From positions 62,001 through 126,000 of the forward strand of contig NZ_JYLB01000004.1 in the NCBI RefSeq assembly GCF_001042905.1: a DNA stretch of 64,000 nucleotides, in the 5' to 3' direction. Made by a program: the position numbers and the translations under genes. How positions within the stretch are numbered: position 1 is the first letter of the stretch; every line of letters starts with the position of its first letter. Source of the stretch: Pseudomonas lini (GTDB taxonomy: Bacteria > Pseudomonadota > Gammaproteobacteria > Pseudomonadales > Pseudomonadaceae). Below, piece after piece: positions 8,761 through 19,088 of this stretch. The notes under the pieces were generated by a model. That model saw only the letters and a list, made by a program, of their open reading frames with translations, was not told where the DNA came from and did not search any database.

Positions 8761-9696
8761 ATGTCCGAGTTGATTCTGCATCATTACCCGACGTCCCCTT
8801 TCGCCGAAAAGGCTCGTTTGCTGCTGGGCTTCAAGGGGCTGTCCTGGCGCTCGGTGAACATCTCGCCAGTGATGCCAAAACCCGATCTGACGGCGCTGAC
8901 CGGCGGCTATCGCAAGACGCCGGTATTGCAGATTGGCGCTGATATCTATTGCGACACCGCGTTGATGGCTCGTCGCCTGGAGCAGGAAAAAGCCTTGCCG
9001 GCGTTCTTCCCGGAAGGTCAGGAAATGATCACCGCAACCTTCGCGGCGTGGGTCGATTCGGTGGTGTTCCAGCATGCGGTCAGCCTGGTGTTCCAGCCGG
9101 CGTCGGTGGCGGTGCGCTTTGGCAAGTTGTCGCCGGAAGCGATCAAGGGGTTCCTGGCCGATCGCGCCGGCTTGTTCAGCGGTGGCAGCGCCACACGGTT
9201 GTCCGCCGAGCAGGCTCGGCACCAATGGCCAACGATCATGGCGCGTCTGGAGCAGCAACTTCAGCGTGAGCAGGGGGACTTCCTGTTCGGTGAGCCATCG
9301 ATTGCCGACTTTGCCCTGGCCCACTCGTTGTGGTTCCTAAAAGCGACGCACGTGACGTCACCGTTGGTGGATGCTTATCCGGGTGTTTTGGCGTGGTTTG
9401 GTCGTGTGATGGGGTTTGGTCATGGCGCGTTCAGCGAGATGACGTCCGAGGAAGCGCTGGAGATAGCCCGCAATGCCACACCGGCCGCGTTGCCGGATGA
9501 GCAGTTTGAGGAGCCAAACGGGTTTGAGGTTGGTCAGCAAGTGGTGATCGCTGCGACCGATTACGGGGTTGATCCGGTGGCGGGTGAATTGCTGTTTGCG
9601 GGTAGCGAAGAATTGATTTTGCGTCGCGAAGACGAGCGGGCCGGCGTTGTGCATGTGCACTTTCCGCGGTTCGGGTTTCGCATCGAAGTGCAGTAG
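8761..9696 (+). CDS. Glutathione S-transferase family protein with C-terminal extension
   Basis: A 311-residue protein. Residues 1-80 are a thioredoxin-like GST N-terminal domain (LILHHYPTSPFAEKARLLLG, then TGGYRKTPVLQIGADIYCDT, where the Thr-Pro is the cis-Pro position). The helical GST C-terminal domain follows to about 230, including the conserved ..SIADFALAHSLWFL helix. Ordinary GSTs end near 200-230. The remaining 80 residues look like a small beta-rich domain (FEVGQQVVIAATDYGVDPVA to FPRFGFRIEVQ). The start MSELILHH is preceded by GGAG. Substrate is unknown. Confidence 0.85.
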   Translation: MSELILHHYPTSPFAEKARLLLGFKGLSWRSVNISPVMPKPDLTALTGGYRKTPVLQIGADIYCDTALMARRLEQEKALPAFFPEGQEMITATFAAWVDSVVFQHAVSLVFQPASVAVRFGKLSPEAIKGFLADRAGLFSGGSATRLSAEQARHQWPTIMARLEQQLQREQGDFLFGEPSIADFALAHSLWFLKATHVTSPLVDAYPGVLAWFGRVMGFGHGAFSEMTSEEALEIARNATPAALPDEQFEEPNGFEVGQQVVIAATDYGVDPVAGELLFAGSEELILRREDERAGVVHVHFPRFGFRIEVQ

Positions 9697-9731
9697 GTGC
9701 TAACCACTCATTTTCTGGTCATGCACTAACC

Positions 9732-9820
9732 TGTGGGAGCTGGCTTGCCTGCGATAGCGGAGTGTCAGGCAACATCAATGTTGCTGGGCTGACGTCATCG
9801 CAGGCAAGCCAGCTCCCACA
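9732..9820. repeat. REPIN (paired REP palindromes), TGTGGGAGCTGGCTTGC type
   Basis: Two inverted copies, TGTGGGAGCTGGCTTGCCTGCGAT at 9732-9755 and its exact complement at 9797-9820, flank a 41-base spacer. The position between convergent genes is typical. Confidence 0.9.
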
Positions 9821-9831
9821 AGGGACGGTGG

Positions 9832-10182
9832 TTACTTCAGAGCGGCAAGAACCTTGTCCGGGTCATACCCGCGTATCAACGTCCCGTTCACATCGATCAG
9901 CGGAATTCCGCGTCCGCCCAGCGCCTCGTAGGCTTTACGCGCCTGGGCATCTTTCTCGATATCGAATTCCTTGTACGCAATGCCCTTCTGGTCGAGAAAG
10001 CGCCGGGTCAGCTTGCAGTAGCCGCACCAATCGGTGGCATAGAGCACGACGTTGGCCTTGGCCTGGGTCTGCTCAGACACCACTTGCGAGGGGTGAAACA
10101 CCCGCTCGATCTTGCCCCAGTTCTGGTAAACAACGACCACCAGCAAGATCAGCAAGCATTTCTTCAATACGCCGCCGAGCAT
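9832..10182 (-). CDS. Membrane-anchored glutaredoxin-family protein
   Basis: A 116-residue protein. Residues 6-20 (LKKCLLILLVVVVYQ) form a single hydrophobic N-terminal anchor or uncleaved signal. A thioredoxin-fold glutaredoxin domain follows from about 40. The redox motif is CGYC in ATDWCGYCKLTRRFLDQKG, with the cis-Pro in GGRGIPLIDVNG. The CGYC centre and the anchor suggest thiol-disulfide exchange at the inner membrane, facing the periplasm or cytoplasm; topology cannot be settled here. Its stop codon overlaps the yejK start codon region at 10182, so the two genes are translationally coupled on the minus strand. Confidence 0.85.
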   Translation of the reverse strand: MLGGVLKKCLLILLVVVVYQNWGKIERVFHPSQVVSEQTQAKANVVLYATDWCGYCKLTRRFLDQKGIAYKEFDIEKDAQARKAYEALGGRGIPLIDVNGTLIRGYDPDKVLAALK

Positions 10183-11186
10183 CAGTTGCGTCGCTTGAGC
10201 TGGTCGGTCAATTGGGTCGGCAGGCCTTTGATAATCAGCGTACCAGCTTCTTCGTCATATTCGATCTTCGAACCCAGCAGGTGCGCTTCGAAGCTGATGG
10301 ACAAGCCCTCGGCGCGGCCGGTGAAGCGGCGGAACTGGTTCAGGGTGCGCTTATCCGCAGGGATCTCAGGCGACAGGCCGTAGTCCTTGTTGCGGATGTG
10401 ATCGTAGAAGGCTTTAGGGCGCTCTTCGTCGATCAGTTCGGATAATTCTTCCAGGCCCATGGGCTCGCCCATTTTTGCTTGGCTGCTGGCGTAATCCACC
10501 AGGGTCTTGGTCTTTTCGCGCGCGGATTCTTCCGGCAGGTCTTCGCTTTCGACGAAGTCACTGAAGGCCTTGAGCAGGGTACGGGTTTCGCCGGGGCCGT
10601 CGACGCCTTCCTGGCAGCCGATGAAGTCACGGAAGTACTCCGAAACCTTTTTGCCGTTCTTGCCTTTGATGAACGAGATGTACTGCTTGGACTGCTTGTT
10701 GTTCTGCCACTCGGATACGTTGATTCGCGCTGCCAGGTGCAACTGGCCAAGGTCCAGGTGTCGCGAAGGGGTCACGTCCAGCTGATCGGTCACTGCCACG
10801 CCTTCGCTGTGGTGCAGCAGGGCGATGGCGAGGTAATCGGTCATGCCCTGCTGGTAATGAGCAAACAGCACGTGGCCGCCCACAGAGAGGTTCGACTCTT
10901 CCATCAGCTTTTGCAGATGTTCCACCGCCACCCGGCTGAAGGCTGTGAAGTCCTTCCCGCCGTCGAGGTATTCCTTCAGCCAGCCGCTGAACGGATGCGC
11001 CCCGGACTCGGCATGGAAGAAACCCCAGGCCTTGCCTTGTTTGGCGTTGTAGCTCTCGTTGAGATCGGCAAGCATGTACTCGATAGCGCTGGACTCGGCC
11101 AGTTCGGAATCGCGGGCATGAAGAACTGCGGGTGTGCCGTCGGGTTTTTTGTCGATCAGGTGGACGATGCAATGACGGATCGGCAT
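10182..11186 (-). CDS. yejK: Nucleoid-associated protein YejK (NdpA family)
   Basis: A 334-residue cytoplasmic protein of the YejK/NdpA family, which co-purifies with the nucleoid and affects topoisomerase activity in E. coli. The family start [20 protein letters not shown] is present, as are the core [20 protein letters not shown] helix and [20 protein letters not shown]. The length equals E. coli YejK (335). It is followed by the glutaredoxin gene with no gap. A 396-base divergent region separates it from the HU-type gene. Confidence 0.92.
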   Translation of the reverse strand: MPIRHCIVHLIDKKPDGTPAVLHARDSELAESSAIEYMLADLNESYNAKQGKAWGFFHAESGAHPFSGWLKEYLDGGKDFTAFSRVAVEHLQKLMEESNLSVGGHVLFAHYQQGMTDYLAIALLHHSEGVAVTDQLDVTPSRHLDLGQLHLAARINVSEWQNNKQSKQYISFIKGKNGKKVSEYFRDFIGCQEGVDGPGETRTLLKAFSDFVESEDLPEESAREKTKTLVDYASSQAKMGEPMGLEELSELIDEERPKAFYDHIRNKDYGLSPEIPADKRTLNQFRRFTGRAEGLSISFEAHLLGSKIEYDEEAGTLIIKGLPTQLTDQLKRRN

Positions 11187-11582
11187 GGGCTTCTCGGCTG
11201 ATTGAAGAGAGGAGGGCGTGCTCCCCCGAAAAAGCGCTCAGTGTACCGCAACCACTGGTTTTGGCGTGGTGCCAAGGGCAATTTGCAGCTGTCCGCCGGC
11301 CCTTATGCAGTTTTTTGCCGATTTAGAGCAATAAAGCTGACCAAATGGGTAGCTAGAGGCGGATATTTCCCCGTCTCTGTGCTAGTTTTGCCCGGTCTTA
11401 CGCGAAGTCACTGCGTTAAGCGTGCATTCAGCATTTGTCAGGTCGAACCAAACCCTGATTTCGGTATCTATAACCCCGACTCGTCGTGGTTATGGCCGAG
11501 GGTGCCAGATCCAGAAGATCGGGCTCGATGGCTGACACTGCACTCTGCAATCCATATGAATTTGATAGGGAAGGAACATTAC
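11187..11582. other. Divergent intergenic region between yejK and the HU-type gene
   Basis: No coding region is supported. An open frame reads through from 11202 into the HU-type gene, but the upstream part has no protein-like features. The region must hold promoters for both genes. The HU-type gene has a good Shine-Dalgarno (GGGAAGGAAC at about 11567-11577). Part of the stretch (about 11480-11530) is G+C-rich and may fold into an mRNA leader. Confidence 0.5.
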
Positions 11583-11864
11583 ATGGCTCTTACTAAAGAC
11601 CAACTGATCGCCGACATCGCTGAAGCTATCGACGCGCCAAAAACCACCGCGCGTAACGCTCTGGACCAACTGGGCCAAATCGTTGCTGATCAGCTGGAAA
11701 ACGGCGGCGAAATCACCCTGCCAGGTATCGGCAAGCTGAAAGTGACTGAGCGTCCTGCCCGTACCGGCCGCAACCCTTCGACTGGCGCTGCCATCGAAAT
11801 CGCTGCCAAGAAAGTTATCAAGCTGGTTGTGGCCAAAGGCCTGACCGACGCTGTTAACAAGTAA
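11583..11864 (+). CDS. HU-family DNA-binding protein
   Basis: A 93-residue HU/IHF-fold protein, MALTKDQLIADIAEAI at the start. The arm that inserts into the minor groove carries RPARTGRNPSTGAAIEI (RNP motif with the intercalating Pro). A lysine-rich C-terminus ends KGLTDAVNK. HU dimers bend and wrap DNA without sequence preference. Pseudomonas has several HU paralogues (HupA, HupB, HupN). The MALTKDQL start separates this one from the usual HupB type, but I do not assign the symbol. The start is set by GGAAGGAACATTACATG. A strong terminator follows. Confidence 0.92.
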   Translation: MALTKDQLIADIAEAIDAPKTTARNALDQLGQIVADQLENGGEITLPGIGKLKVTERPARTGRNPSTGAAIEIAAKKVIKLVVAKGLTDAVNK

Positions 11865-11874
11865 GACTTGTTAT

Positions 11875-11916
11875 AAAAAAACCGTGCTCCGGAGCAATCC
11901 GGGCACGGTTTTTTTG
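11875..11916 (+). terminator. Rho-independent terminator after the HU-type gene
   Basis: AAAAAACCGTGC pairs with GCACGGTTTTTTT, with an internal CCGGAGCAATCCGG segment closing the hairpin. It begins 10 bases after the stop codon. Confidence 0.88.
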
Positions 11917-11951
11917 TGTCTGTGATTTACCCGCAAACACCCTATGACCAA

Positions 11952-12048
11952 TGTGGGAGCGGGCTTGCTCGCGAAGGCGGTGTGTCAGTCGAATTCAATG
12001 GTGACTGACACACCGCCTTCGCGAGCAAGTCGCACCGCCGCTCCCACA
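11952..12048. repeat. REPIN, TGTGGGAGCGGGCTTGCTCGCGAA type, one arm interrupted
   Basis: The left arm is intact from 11952. The right arm reads CGAGCAAG-TCGCACCG-CCGCTCCCACA, so it carries about eight extra bases that break the pairing. The inner spacer holds a secondary inverted repeat (TGTGTCAGTC / GACTGACACA). Confidence 0.85.
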
Positions 12049-12071
12049 GTTGATCTACGTCGGTCAGCTAA

Positions 12072-13094
12072 TCAGCTTTTACGCGCCCAGCGTTCGCGCC
12101 AGACTTGCTGCTCGCTTTTAGTCTGGAACGTCCAGGCGACGAAGCGGCTTTGCTTCTGCCCTTGGGACATTTCCACGACCTGGCTTTCCAATACGCCGGC
12201 CTTTTTCAGCGCCGTCTGGATCGCCGGCAGGTTCGAGGCTTTCGAGACCAGGGTGCTGAACCAAAGCACTTTGTGTTGGAAGTGCGCGCTCTCGGCGATC
12301 AGTTGTGTCACAAACCGTGCTTCGCCGCCTTCACACCACAATTCGGCGGACTGGCCGCCAAAGTTCAGCACCGGCAGTTTGCGTTTTGGGTCGGCGCGGC
12401 CCAAGGCGCGCCACTTACGCTCGCTGCCCTTGGTGGCCTCGTCCATCGAGGCGTGGAACGGCGGGTTGCACATGGTCAGGTCAAAGCGTTCGCCGGGCTC
12501 GAGCAGGCCCAGCAGAATGTGCTTGGGATTGCTTTGCTGGCGCAGCTGGATGGCCTTGTTCAGCCCGTTGGACTGCACGATGGCTTTGGCGGCGGCCACG
12601 GCCGTCGGGTCGATTTCCGAGCCAAGGAAGTGCCAGCGGTAGTCGCTGTAGCCGATCAACGGATAGACGCAGTTGGCGCCCATGCCGATATCGAGCACCT
12701 TGACCGGCGCACCGCGAGGAATCTCGCCATCGTTGACGCTGGCCAGCAGGTCGGCCAGGAAGTGCACGTAGTCAGCGCGGCCCGGCACCGGTGGGCACAG
12801 GTAATCGGCCGGGATGTCCCAATGGGCAATGCCGTAGAACGACTTGAGCAGCGCCCGGTTGAACACCCGAACCGCGTCCGGGCTGGCGAAGTCGATGCTT
12901 TCCTTGCCATACGGGTTGATGATCACGAACTTCGCCAGTTCCGGCGTGGTTTTGATCAGCGCCGGGAAGTCATAACGACCCTGATGGCGATTGCGCGGAT
13001 GCAGGCTGGCCTTCTCGCGGGGTTCCACGGCTTTGGCCGGGGTAGCGGAGTCAGGCTTCTTGCGCGCAGGTCTTGGTGTGCGGGGGGCGTTCAT
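12072..13094 (-). CDS. rlmF: 23S rRNA (adenine(1618)-N6)-methyltransferase
   Basis: A 340-residue SAM-dependent methyltransferase that modifies A1618 of 23S rRNA. The N-terminal 25 residues are a basic, Pro/Ala-rich extension. The family start [20 protein letters not shown] follows. SAM motif I is [16 protein letters not shown] near residue 128, and the catalytic motif is MCNPPFHAS (NPPF) near 210, as in N6-adenine methyltransferases. I start at ATG 13094 ([10 protein letters not shown]) because upstream codons lack a ribosome-binding site. Single gene, terminating close to a REPIN. Confidence 0.92.
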   Translation of the reverse strand: MNAPRTPRPARKKPDSATPAKAVEPREKASLHPRNRHQGRYDFPALIKTTPELAKFVIINPYGKESIDFASPDAVRVFNRALLKSFYGIAHWDIPADYLCPPVPGRADYVHFLADLLASVNDGEIPRGAPVKVLDIGMGANCVYPLIGYSDYRWHFLGSEIDPTAVAAAKAIVQSNGLNKAIQLRQQSNPKHILLGLLEPGERFDLTMCNPPFHASMDEATKGSERKWRALGRADPKRKLPVLNFGGQSAELWCEGGEARFVTQLIAESAHFQHKVLWFSTLVSKASNLPAIQTALKKAGVLESQVVEMSQGQKQSRFVAWTFQTKSEQQVWRERWARKS

Positions 13095-13167
13095 GGGCGT
13101 TGTCGATTCGGGTATGGCTAAAAGTGGCGGGTATTGTCCCACAGACAATGACTGCGCGGGGGATCCC

Positions 13168-13256
13168 GTAGGAGCGAGGCTTGCCCGCGAAGAACGATAA
13201 CGCGGTGCAACAGATAGACCGCGTCATCGTTCTTCGCGGGCAAGCCTCGCTCCTAC
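13168..13256. repeat. REPIN, GTAGGAGCGAGGCTTGCCCGCGAA type
   Basis: GTAGGAGCGAGGCTTGCCC at 13168 and its inverted partner ending 13256 give extended arms that also include GAAGAACGAT. The loop is short. It lies between rlmF and the valS terminator. Confidence 0.9.
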
Positions 13257-13274
13257 AAAGCGAAACAGGCGGGC

Positions 13275-13310
13275 ATGAAAAAGGGAGGCCTTCTGGCCTC
13301 CCTTTTTCAT
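13275..13310 (-). terminator. Rho-independent terminator after valS
   Basis: ATGAAAAAGGGAGGCC pairs with GGCCTCCCTTTTTCAT around a TTCT loop. Read on the minus strand it follows the valS stop by 12 bases and ends in a T run. Confidence 0.9.
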
Positions 13311-13322
13311 TGCGACTTGCCG

Positions 13323-16169
13323 TTACAAACTGGCAATCCGCGCATGTTGCTCGGCCAGCTTGCCCAAAGCCTGTTCAGCTTCAGCCAGTTTGGCACGTTC
13401 CTTCTCGATGACTTCGGCCGGAGCCTTGTCAACGAAACCGGCGTTGGACAGCTTGCCGCCGACTCGCTGAACTTCACCCTGCAGACGCAGGATTTCCTTG
13501 TCCAGACGAGCCAGTTCGGCGTCCTTGTCGATCAGGCCGGCCATTGGCACCAGCACTTCCATCTCGCCGACCAGTGCGGTGGCGGACAGCGGTGCTTCTT
13601 CGCCGGCCTTCAGAACGGTGATCGACTCCAGACGCGCCAGCTTCTTCAGCAGCGCTTCGTTCTCGGTGAGACGGCGCTGATCTTCGGCGCTGACGTTTTT
13701 CAGGAACAGGTTCAGCGGCTTGCCCGGACCGATGTTCATTTCGCCACGGATGTTGCGCGTGCCGAGCATCAGGCCCTTGAGCCATTCGATGTCGTCTTCG
13801 GCGCCCTGATCGATGCGTGCTTCATTGGCCACTGGCCAAGGTTGCAGCATGATCGTCTTGCCTTCGATACCGGCCAGCGGCGCGACGCGCTGCCAGATTT
13901 CTTCGGTGATGAACGGCATGAACGGGTGCGCCAGACGCAACGCGACTTCCAGCACTCGAACCAGCGTGCGACGGGTGCCGCGCTGACGTTCGACCGGTGC
14001 ATTTTCATCCCACAGCACAGGCTTGGACAGTTCCAGGTACCAGTCGCAATACTGGTTCCAGATGAACTCGTACAAGGCTTGTGCGGCCAAGTCGAAACGG
14101 AACTGATCGAGCTGACGAGTCACTTCGGCTTCGGTGCGTTGCAGCTGCGAAATGATCCAGCGATCCGCCAGGGACAGCTCGTAGGCTTCGCCGTTCTGAC
14201 CGCAGTCTTCGCCTTTGTCCAGCACGTAGCGCGCAGCGTTCCAGATCTTGTTGCAGAAGTTGCGATAGCCTTCGACGCGGCCCATGTCGAACTTGATGTC
14301 ACGACCGGTCGACGCCAACGAGCAGAACGTGAAACGCAGGGCGTCGGTGCCGTAGCTGGCGATGCCGTCGGCGAACTCGTCGCGGGTCTGCTTCTCGATC
14401 TTCTTCGCCAGTTTCGGCTGCATCATGCCGGAGGTGCGTTTCTGCACTAGCTCTTCCAGCTCGATGCCGTCGATGATGTCCAGCGGGTCCAGGACGTTGC
14501 CCTTGGACTTGGACATCTTCTGGCCCTGGCCATCACGCACCAGACCGTGCACATAAACGGTCTTGAACGGAACCTGCGGCGTGCCATCTTCGTTTTTCAC
14601 CAAGTGCATGGTGAGCATGATCATCCGGGCAACCCAGAAGAAAATGATGTCGAAACCGGTCACCAGCACGTCGGTGGAGTGGAATTTCTTCAGGAATTCG
14701 GTCTGCTCCGGCCAGCCGAGCGTGGAGAAAGTCCACAGGCCCGAACTGAACCAGGTGTCGAGAACGTCGTTGTCCTGTTGCAGTGCAACGTCCGGGCCGA
14801 GGTTGTTCTTGGCACGCACTTCGGCTTCGTCGCGACCGACGTAGACTTTGCCCGACTCGTCGTACCAGGCCGGAATCCGATGGCCCCACCACAGCTGACG
14901 GCTGATGCACCAATCCTGGATGTCGCGCATCCACGAGAAGTACATGTTTTCGTATTGTTTTGGCACGAACTGAATGCGGCCGTCTTCAACCGCAGCGATG
15001 GCCGGCTCAGCCAATGGCTTGGTGGAGACGTACCACTGGTCGGTCAGCCACGGCTCGATGATGGTCCCGGAGCGGTCGCCTTTCGGCACTTTCAGGGCGT
15101 GATCGTCGACGCTGACCAGCAGGCCGGCGGCTTCGAACGCTGCCACGATCTGCTTGCGCGCTTCGAAGCGGTCGAGGCCGGCGTATTCGGCCGGGATCTT
15201 GCCGTCGATGCTTTCGTTAAGCGTGCCGTCGAGGTTGAACACCTGACAAGCCGGCAGCACGTGGGCGTTTTTGTCGAAGATGTTCAGCAGCGGCAGGTTG
15301 TGGCGCTTGCCGACTTCGTAGTCGTTGAAATCGTGGGCCGGGGTGATTTTCACGCAACCGGTGCCGAATTCAGGATCGCAGTAATCGTCGGCGATGATCG
15401 GGATGCGGCGGCCAACCAGCGGCAGCTCGACAAATTTGCCGATCAGAGCTTTGTAGCGTTCGTCGTTCGGGTTAACCGCCACGGCGGCGTCGCCGAGCAT
15501 GGTTTCCGGACGCGTGGTCGCGACGATCAGGTAATCGTTGCCTTCAGCGGTTTTGGCGCCGTCGGCCAACGGGTATTTCAGGTTCCACAGGAAACCTTTT
15601 TCGTCGTGGTTTTCCACTTCGAGGTCGGAAATCGCCGTGTGCAGCTTGGTGTCCCAGTTGACCAGACGCTTGCCGCGGTAGATCAGGCCGTCTTCGTGCA
15701 GGCGCACGAACGCTTCTTTAACCGCTTCCGAGAGGCCGTCGTCCATGGTGAAGCGCTCACGGCTCCAGTCCACGGACGAGCCGAGACGGCGGATCTGACG
15801 GCTGATGTTGCCGCCGGACTGATCCTTCCATTCCCATACTTTCTCGAGGAATTTTTCGCGGCCCAGATCGTGGCGATTCTGGCCTTGGGCTTCGAGTTGG
15901 CGTTCCACCAGCATTTGCGTGGCGATACCGGCGTGGTCGGTACCCGGCTGCCACAGGGTGTTGCGACCCTGCATGCGGCGGAAACGGATCAGGGCGTCCA
16001 TGATCGCGTTGTTGAAGCCGTGACCCATGTGCAGGCTGCCGGTGACGTTCGGCGGCGGAATCATGATGGTGTAGGACTCGCCCGCGCCTTGCGGGGCGAA
16101 GTAATTCTCAGACTCCCAGGTGTTGTACCAGGAAGTTTCAATGGCGTGCGGCTGGTAGGTCTTATCCAT
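13323..16169 (-). CDS. valS: Valine--tRNA ligase
   Basis: A 948-residue class I aminoacyl-tRNA synthetase that charges tRNA-Val and edits misactivated threonine. The HIGH-type motif lies in [16 protein letters not shown] near residue 40-55. The CP1 editing domain spans about 190-330 ([19 protein letters not shown]). KMSKS is at about 551-555, the anticodon-binding helical domain follows, and a C-terminal coiled coil runs from about 880 ([20 protein letters not shown]). The length matches E. coli ValS (951). It is the last gene of the pepA-holC-hypothetical-valS run. Confidence 0.97.
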   Translation of the reverse strand: MDKTYQPHAIETSWYNTWESENYFAPQGAGESYTIMIPPPNVTGSLHMGHGFNNAIMDALIRFRRMQGRNTLWQPGTDHAGIATQMLVERQLEAQGQNRHDLGREKFLEKVWEWKDQSGGNISRQIRRLGSSVDWSRERFTMDDGLSEAVKEAFVRLHEDGLIYRGKRLVNWDTKLHTAISDLEVENHDEKGFLWNLKYPLADGAKTAEGNDYLIVATTRPETMLGDAAVAVNPNDERYKALIGKFVELPLVGRRIPIIADDYCDPEFGTGCVKITPAHDFNDYEVGKRHNLPLLNIFDKNAHVLPACQVFNLDGTLNESIDGKIPAEYAGLDRFEARKQIVAAFEAAGLLVSVDDHALKVPKGDRSGTIIEPWLTDQWYVSTKPLAEPAIAAVEDGRIQFVPKQYENMYFSWMRDIQDWCISRQLWWGHRIPAWYDESGKVYVGRDEAEVRAKNNLGPDVALQQDNDVLDTWFSSGLWTFSTLGWPEQTEFLKKFHSTDVLVTGFDIIFFWVARMIMLTMHLVKNEDGTPQVPFKTVYVHGLVRDGQGQKMSKSKGNVLDPLDIIDGIELEELVQKRTSGMMQPKLAKKIEKQTRDEFADGIASYGTDALRFTFCSLASTGRDIKFDMGRVEGYRNFCNKIWNAARYVLDKGEDCGQNGEAYELSLADRWIISQLQRTEAEVTRQLDQFRFDLAAQALYEFIWNQYCDWYLELSKPVLWDENAPVERQRGTRRTLVRVLEVALRLAHPFMPFITEEIWQRVAPLAGIEGKTIMLQPWPVANEARIDQGAEDDIEWLKGLMLGTRNIRGEMNIGPGKPLNLFLKNVSAEDQRRLTENEALLKKLARLESITVLKAGEEAPLSATALVGEMEVLVPMAGLIDKDAELARLDKEILRLQGEVQRVGGKLSNAGFVDKAPAEVIEKERAKLAEAEQALGKLAEQHARIASL

Positions 16170-16319
16170 GCGCGGCGGGACCCTATTGGCATTTATTCAG
16201 GAAAAGCCGGCAAGTATAGCGGGGCGTGGGGCGTAGGGCGAGCAGGTGCAGACAGGGCGCAGATCAATAACAACGCGAATCAAATGTGGAGGCAATTTGT
16301 GGGGCGGGGGGCTAACCCT

Positions 16320-16408
16320 GTAGGAGCTGCCGCAGGCTGCGATCTTTTGGCGTCTTCAAGAACACTGAAGATCAAAGTCAAAAGATCGCAGCCTGCGGCA
16401 GCTCCTAC
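16320..16408. repeat. REPIN, GTAGGAGCTGCCGCAGGCTGCGATCTTTT type
   Basis: The arms run 16320-16349 and 16379-16408, inverted. They are separated by a short spacer that itself has inverted features (TCTTCAAGAACACTGAAGA). It lies between valS and the small hypothetical gene. Confidence 0.9.
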
Positions 16409-16424
16409 ATTGGAATGGTGGTGT

Positions 16425-16805
16425 TTATTCGTACTGGCTGAGCAACCGTTCCATCCGCGCATCAAGACGGCGTTTGATTTCGGTTTCGATGTGCGGGGCG
16501 AAGTCGTCGATCACGTCTTGCATGATCAATAGCGCGGCGGCGCGCAGTTCGCTGTCCAGGTGCAGCAGGGCGTCGGGGCCTTTGCTGGCGGCAGCCGACG
16601 GTTGCGCGGCTGGTGGTGTCGTTTCGACCGGTTGCGGCGCATTGCCGACGGTGTCGAACAGCATGGGGATCTGTTCCTGATCACCTTCAATGACCGTGTC
16701 GGTCAGCAACGGCGGTTGCAGGTTGTCATCGCCGAGCAGTTGGCGGATCGACTCGAGGTCATCCAGTAGATGCGCGGAATTTTGCTGCGGTTTTGGAGTG
16801 TCCAT
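16425..16805 (-). CDS. Conserved small hypothetical protein in the holC-valS interval
   Basis: A 126-residue protein I do not recognise by function. It begins MDTPKPQQNSAHLLDDLESI, with an acidic amphipathic helix. A Pro/Ala-rich low-complexity linker covers about residues 60-80. A C-terminal helical part (LRAAALLIMQDVIDDFAPHI, then IKRRLDARMERLLSQYE) has heptad-like leucines that suggest dimerisation. There is no signal peptide. It lies 8 bases after holC in the same operon, so a link to the clamp loader or to valS expression is possible but unproven. Position between holC and valS is typical of Pseudomonas. Confidence 0.7.
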   Translation of the reverse strand: MDTPKPQQNSAHLLDDLESIRQLLGDDNLQPPLLTDTVIEGDQEQIPMLFDTVGNAPQPVETTPPAAQPSAAASKGPDALLHLDSELRAAALLIMQDVIDDFAPHIETEIKRRLDARMERLLSQYE

Positions 16806-16813
16806 CGGAATGC

Positions 16814-17242
16814 TCAGAGTCGCTGTAAACGGTGATCTTGCAGAGGATAGCCCTGTTCGCGGTAGAAACGGAAACTCTCCCGCGCAGCCGAACGAATCGT
16901 CGGATCTTCCACCACCACTTCCGCCACGCGGGCGAACTGTTTGGCAAATACCGGGACTTTCAGGTCCAGATTGACTAGCAGATCCTGATGTTGACCGCAG
17001 TCATCGCCAAGACCCAGGACAATCAAACCCTCCGGCTCGCTTTCAGCGGGACCGTGGGGCACGAAGCTTTCGCCCTTGAAGGCCCACAAACGTGCATCGA
17101 GGTCATCACGCTGGGCGGCATCGCTGCAGTGCAGGTAAATGCGATGGCCCATGCGCCAGGCTTTTTCGGTGAGCTTGCAGGCGAAATCCAGCCGTGCCGA
17201 AGGATCGGCGCTGGGCAGGATATAGAAGTCGACTTTGGTCAT
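16814..17242 (-). CDS. holC: DNA polymerase III subunit chi
   Basis: A 142-residue clamp-loader accessory subunit that links the loader to single-strand-binding protein. The chi fold starts TKVDFYILPSADPSARLDFA, and the SSB/psi-contact region includes ACKLTEKAWRMGHRIYLHCS. The Rossmann-like core has FVPHGPAE and GLIVLGLGDD. The length is close to E. coli chi (147). It follows pepA by 60 bases on the same strand, an order shared by many gammaproteobacteria (pepA-holC-valS). Confidence 0.92.
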   Translation of the reverse strand: MTKVDFYILPSADPSARLDFACKLTEKAWRMGHRIYLHCSDAAQRDDLDARLWAFKGESFVPHGPAESEPEGLIVLGLGDDCGQHQDLLVNLDLKVPVFAKQFARVAEVVVEDPTIRSAARESFRFYREQGYPLQDHRLQRL

Positions 17243-17302
17243 TGCGGTTCCTGAGCCCTGAGCGGCGCCACCCGAAAGTGACGCCGCCCAAGGTCATCGG
17301 TT

Positions 17303-18808
<1,506 letters not shown>

Positions 18809-18971
18809 TTAATGGTCCAAGTGCGCGATGCGCAGAGGCTTGCTTATATAAGTAGAAATACGCCGGTGCAGTGCCAGCGACAAAGGCCGCAGTTTGAACC
18901 TCGCTGCCTGCGCCTGACAACCCTCGGCTGCACGAACTTCAGCGGTTCACGCGCCTGCTTGAGCATGCGCA

Positions 18972-19000
18972 GTGACAGGCGGACCCAATCACAGGATAAT
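18972..19000 (+). promoter_or_regulatory. Sigma-70-type promoter for lptFG
   Basis: GTGACA (-35, five of six) and GATAAT (-10, five of six) are separated by exactly 17 bases. The -10 box ends 88 bases before the lptF start. Assignment is by consensus only. Confidence 0.55.
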
Positions 19001-19088
19001 GCGCATCTTTTTCGGCGGCTCTGCCCTGCGGGCCGCTGATACGTTTGTTTGTTTGGCCGCTTAGCCTGACAACCCTGGAGTGTCTGGT

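Noticed and set aside
9732..9820. CRISPR-like appearance of repeated palindromes through the window
   Set aside because: The palindromes are scattered singly with no regular spacers and no cas genes. They are REPINs.
14547..16532. 661-codon open frame antisense to valS
   Set aside because: Overlaps the well-supported valS gene and has no protein-family signature. Same explanation applies to frames 13275-14450, 17330-19039 (antisense to pepA) and 21370-22869 (antisense to lepA).
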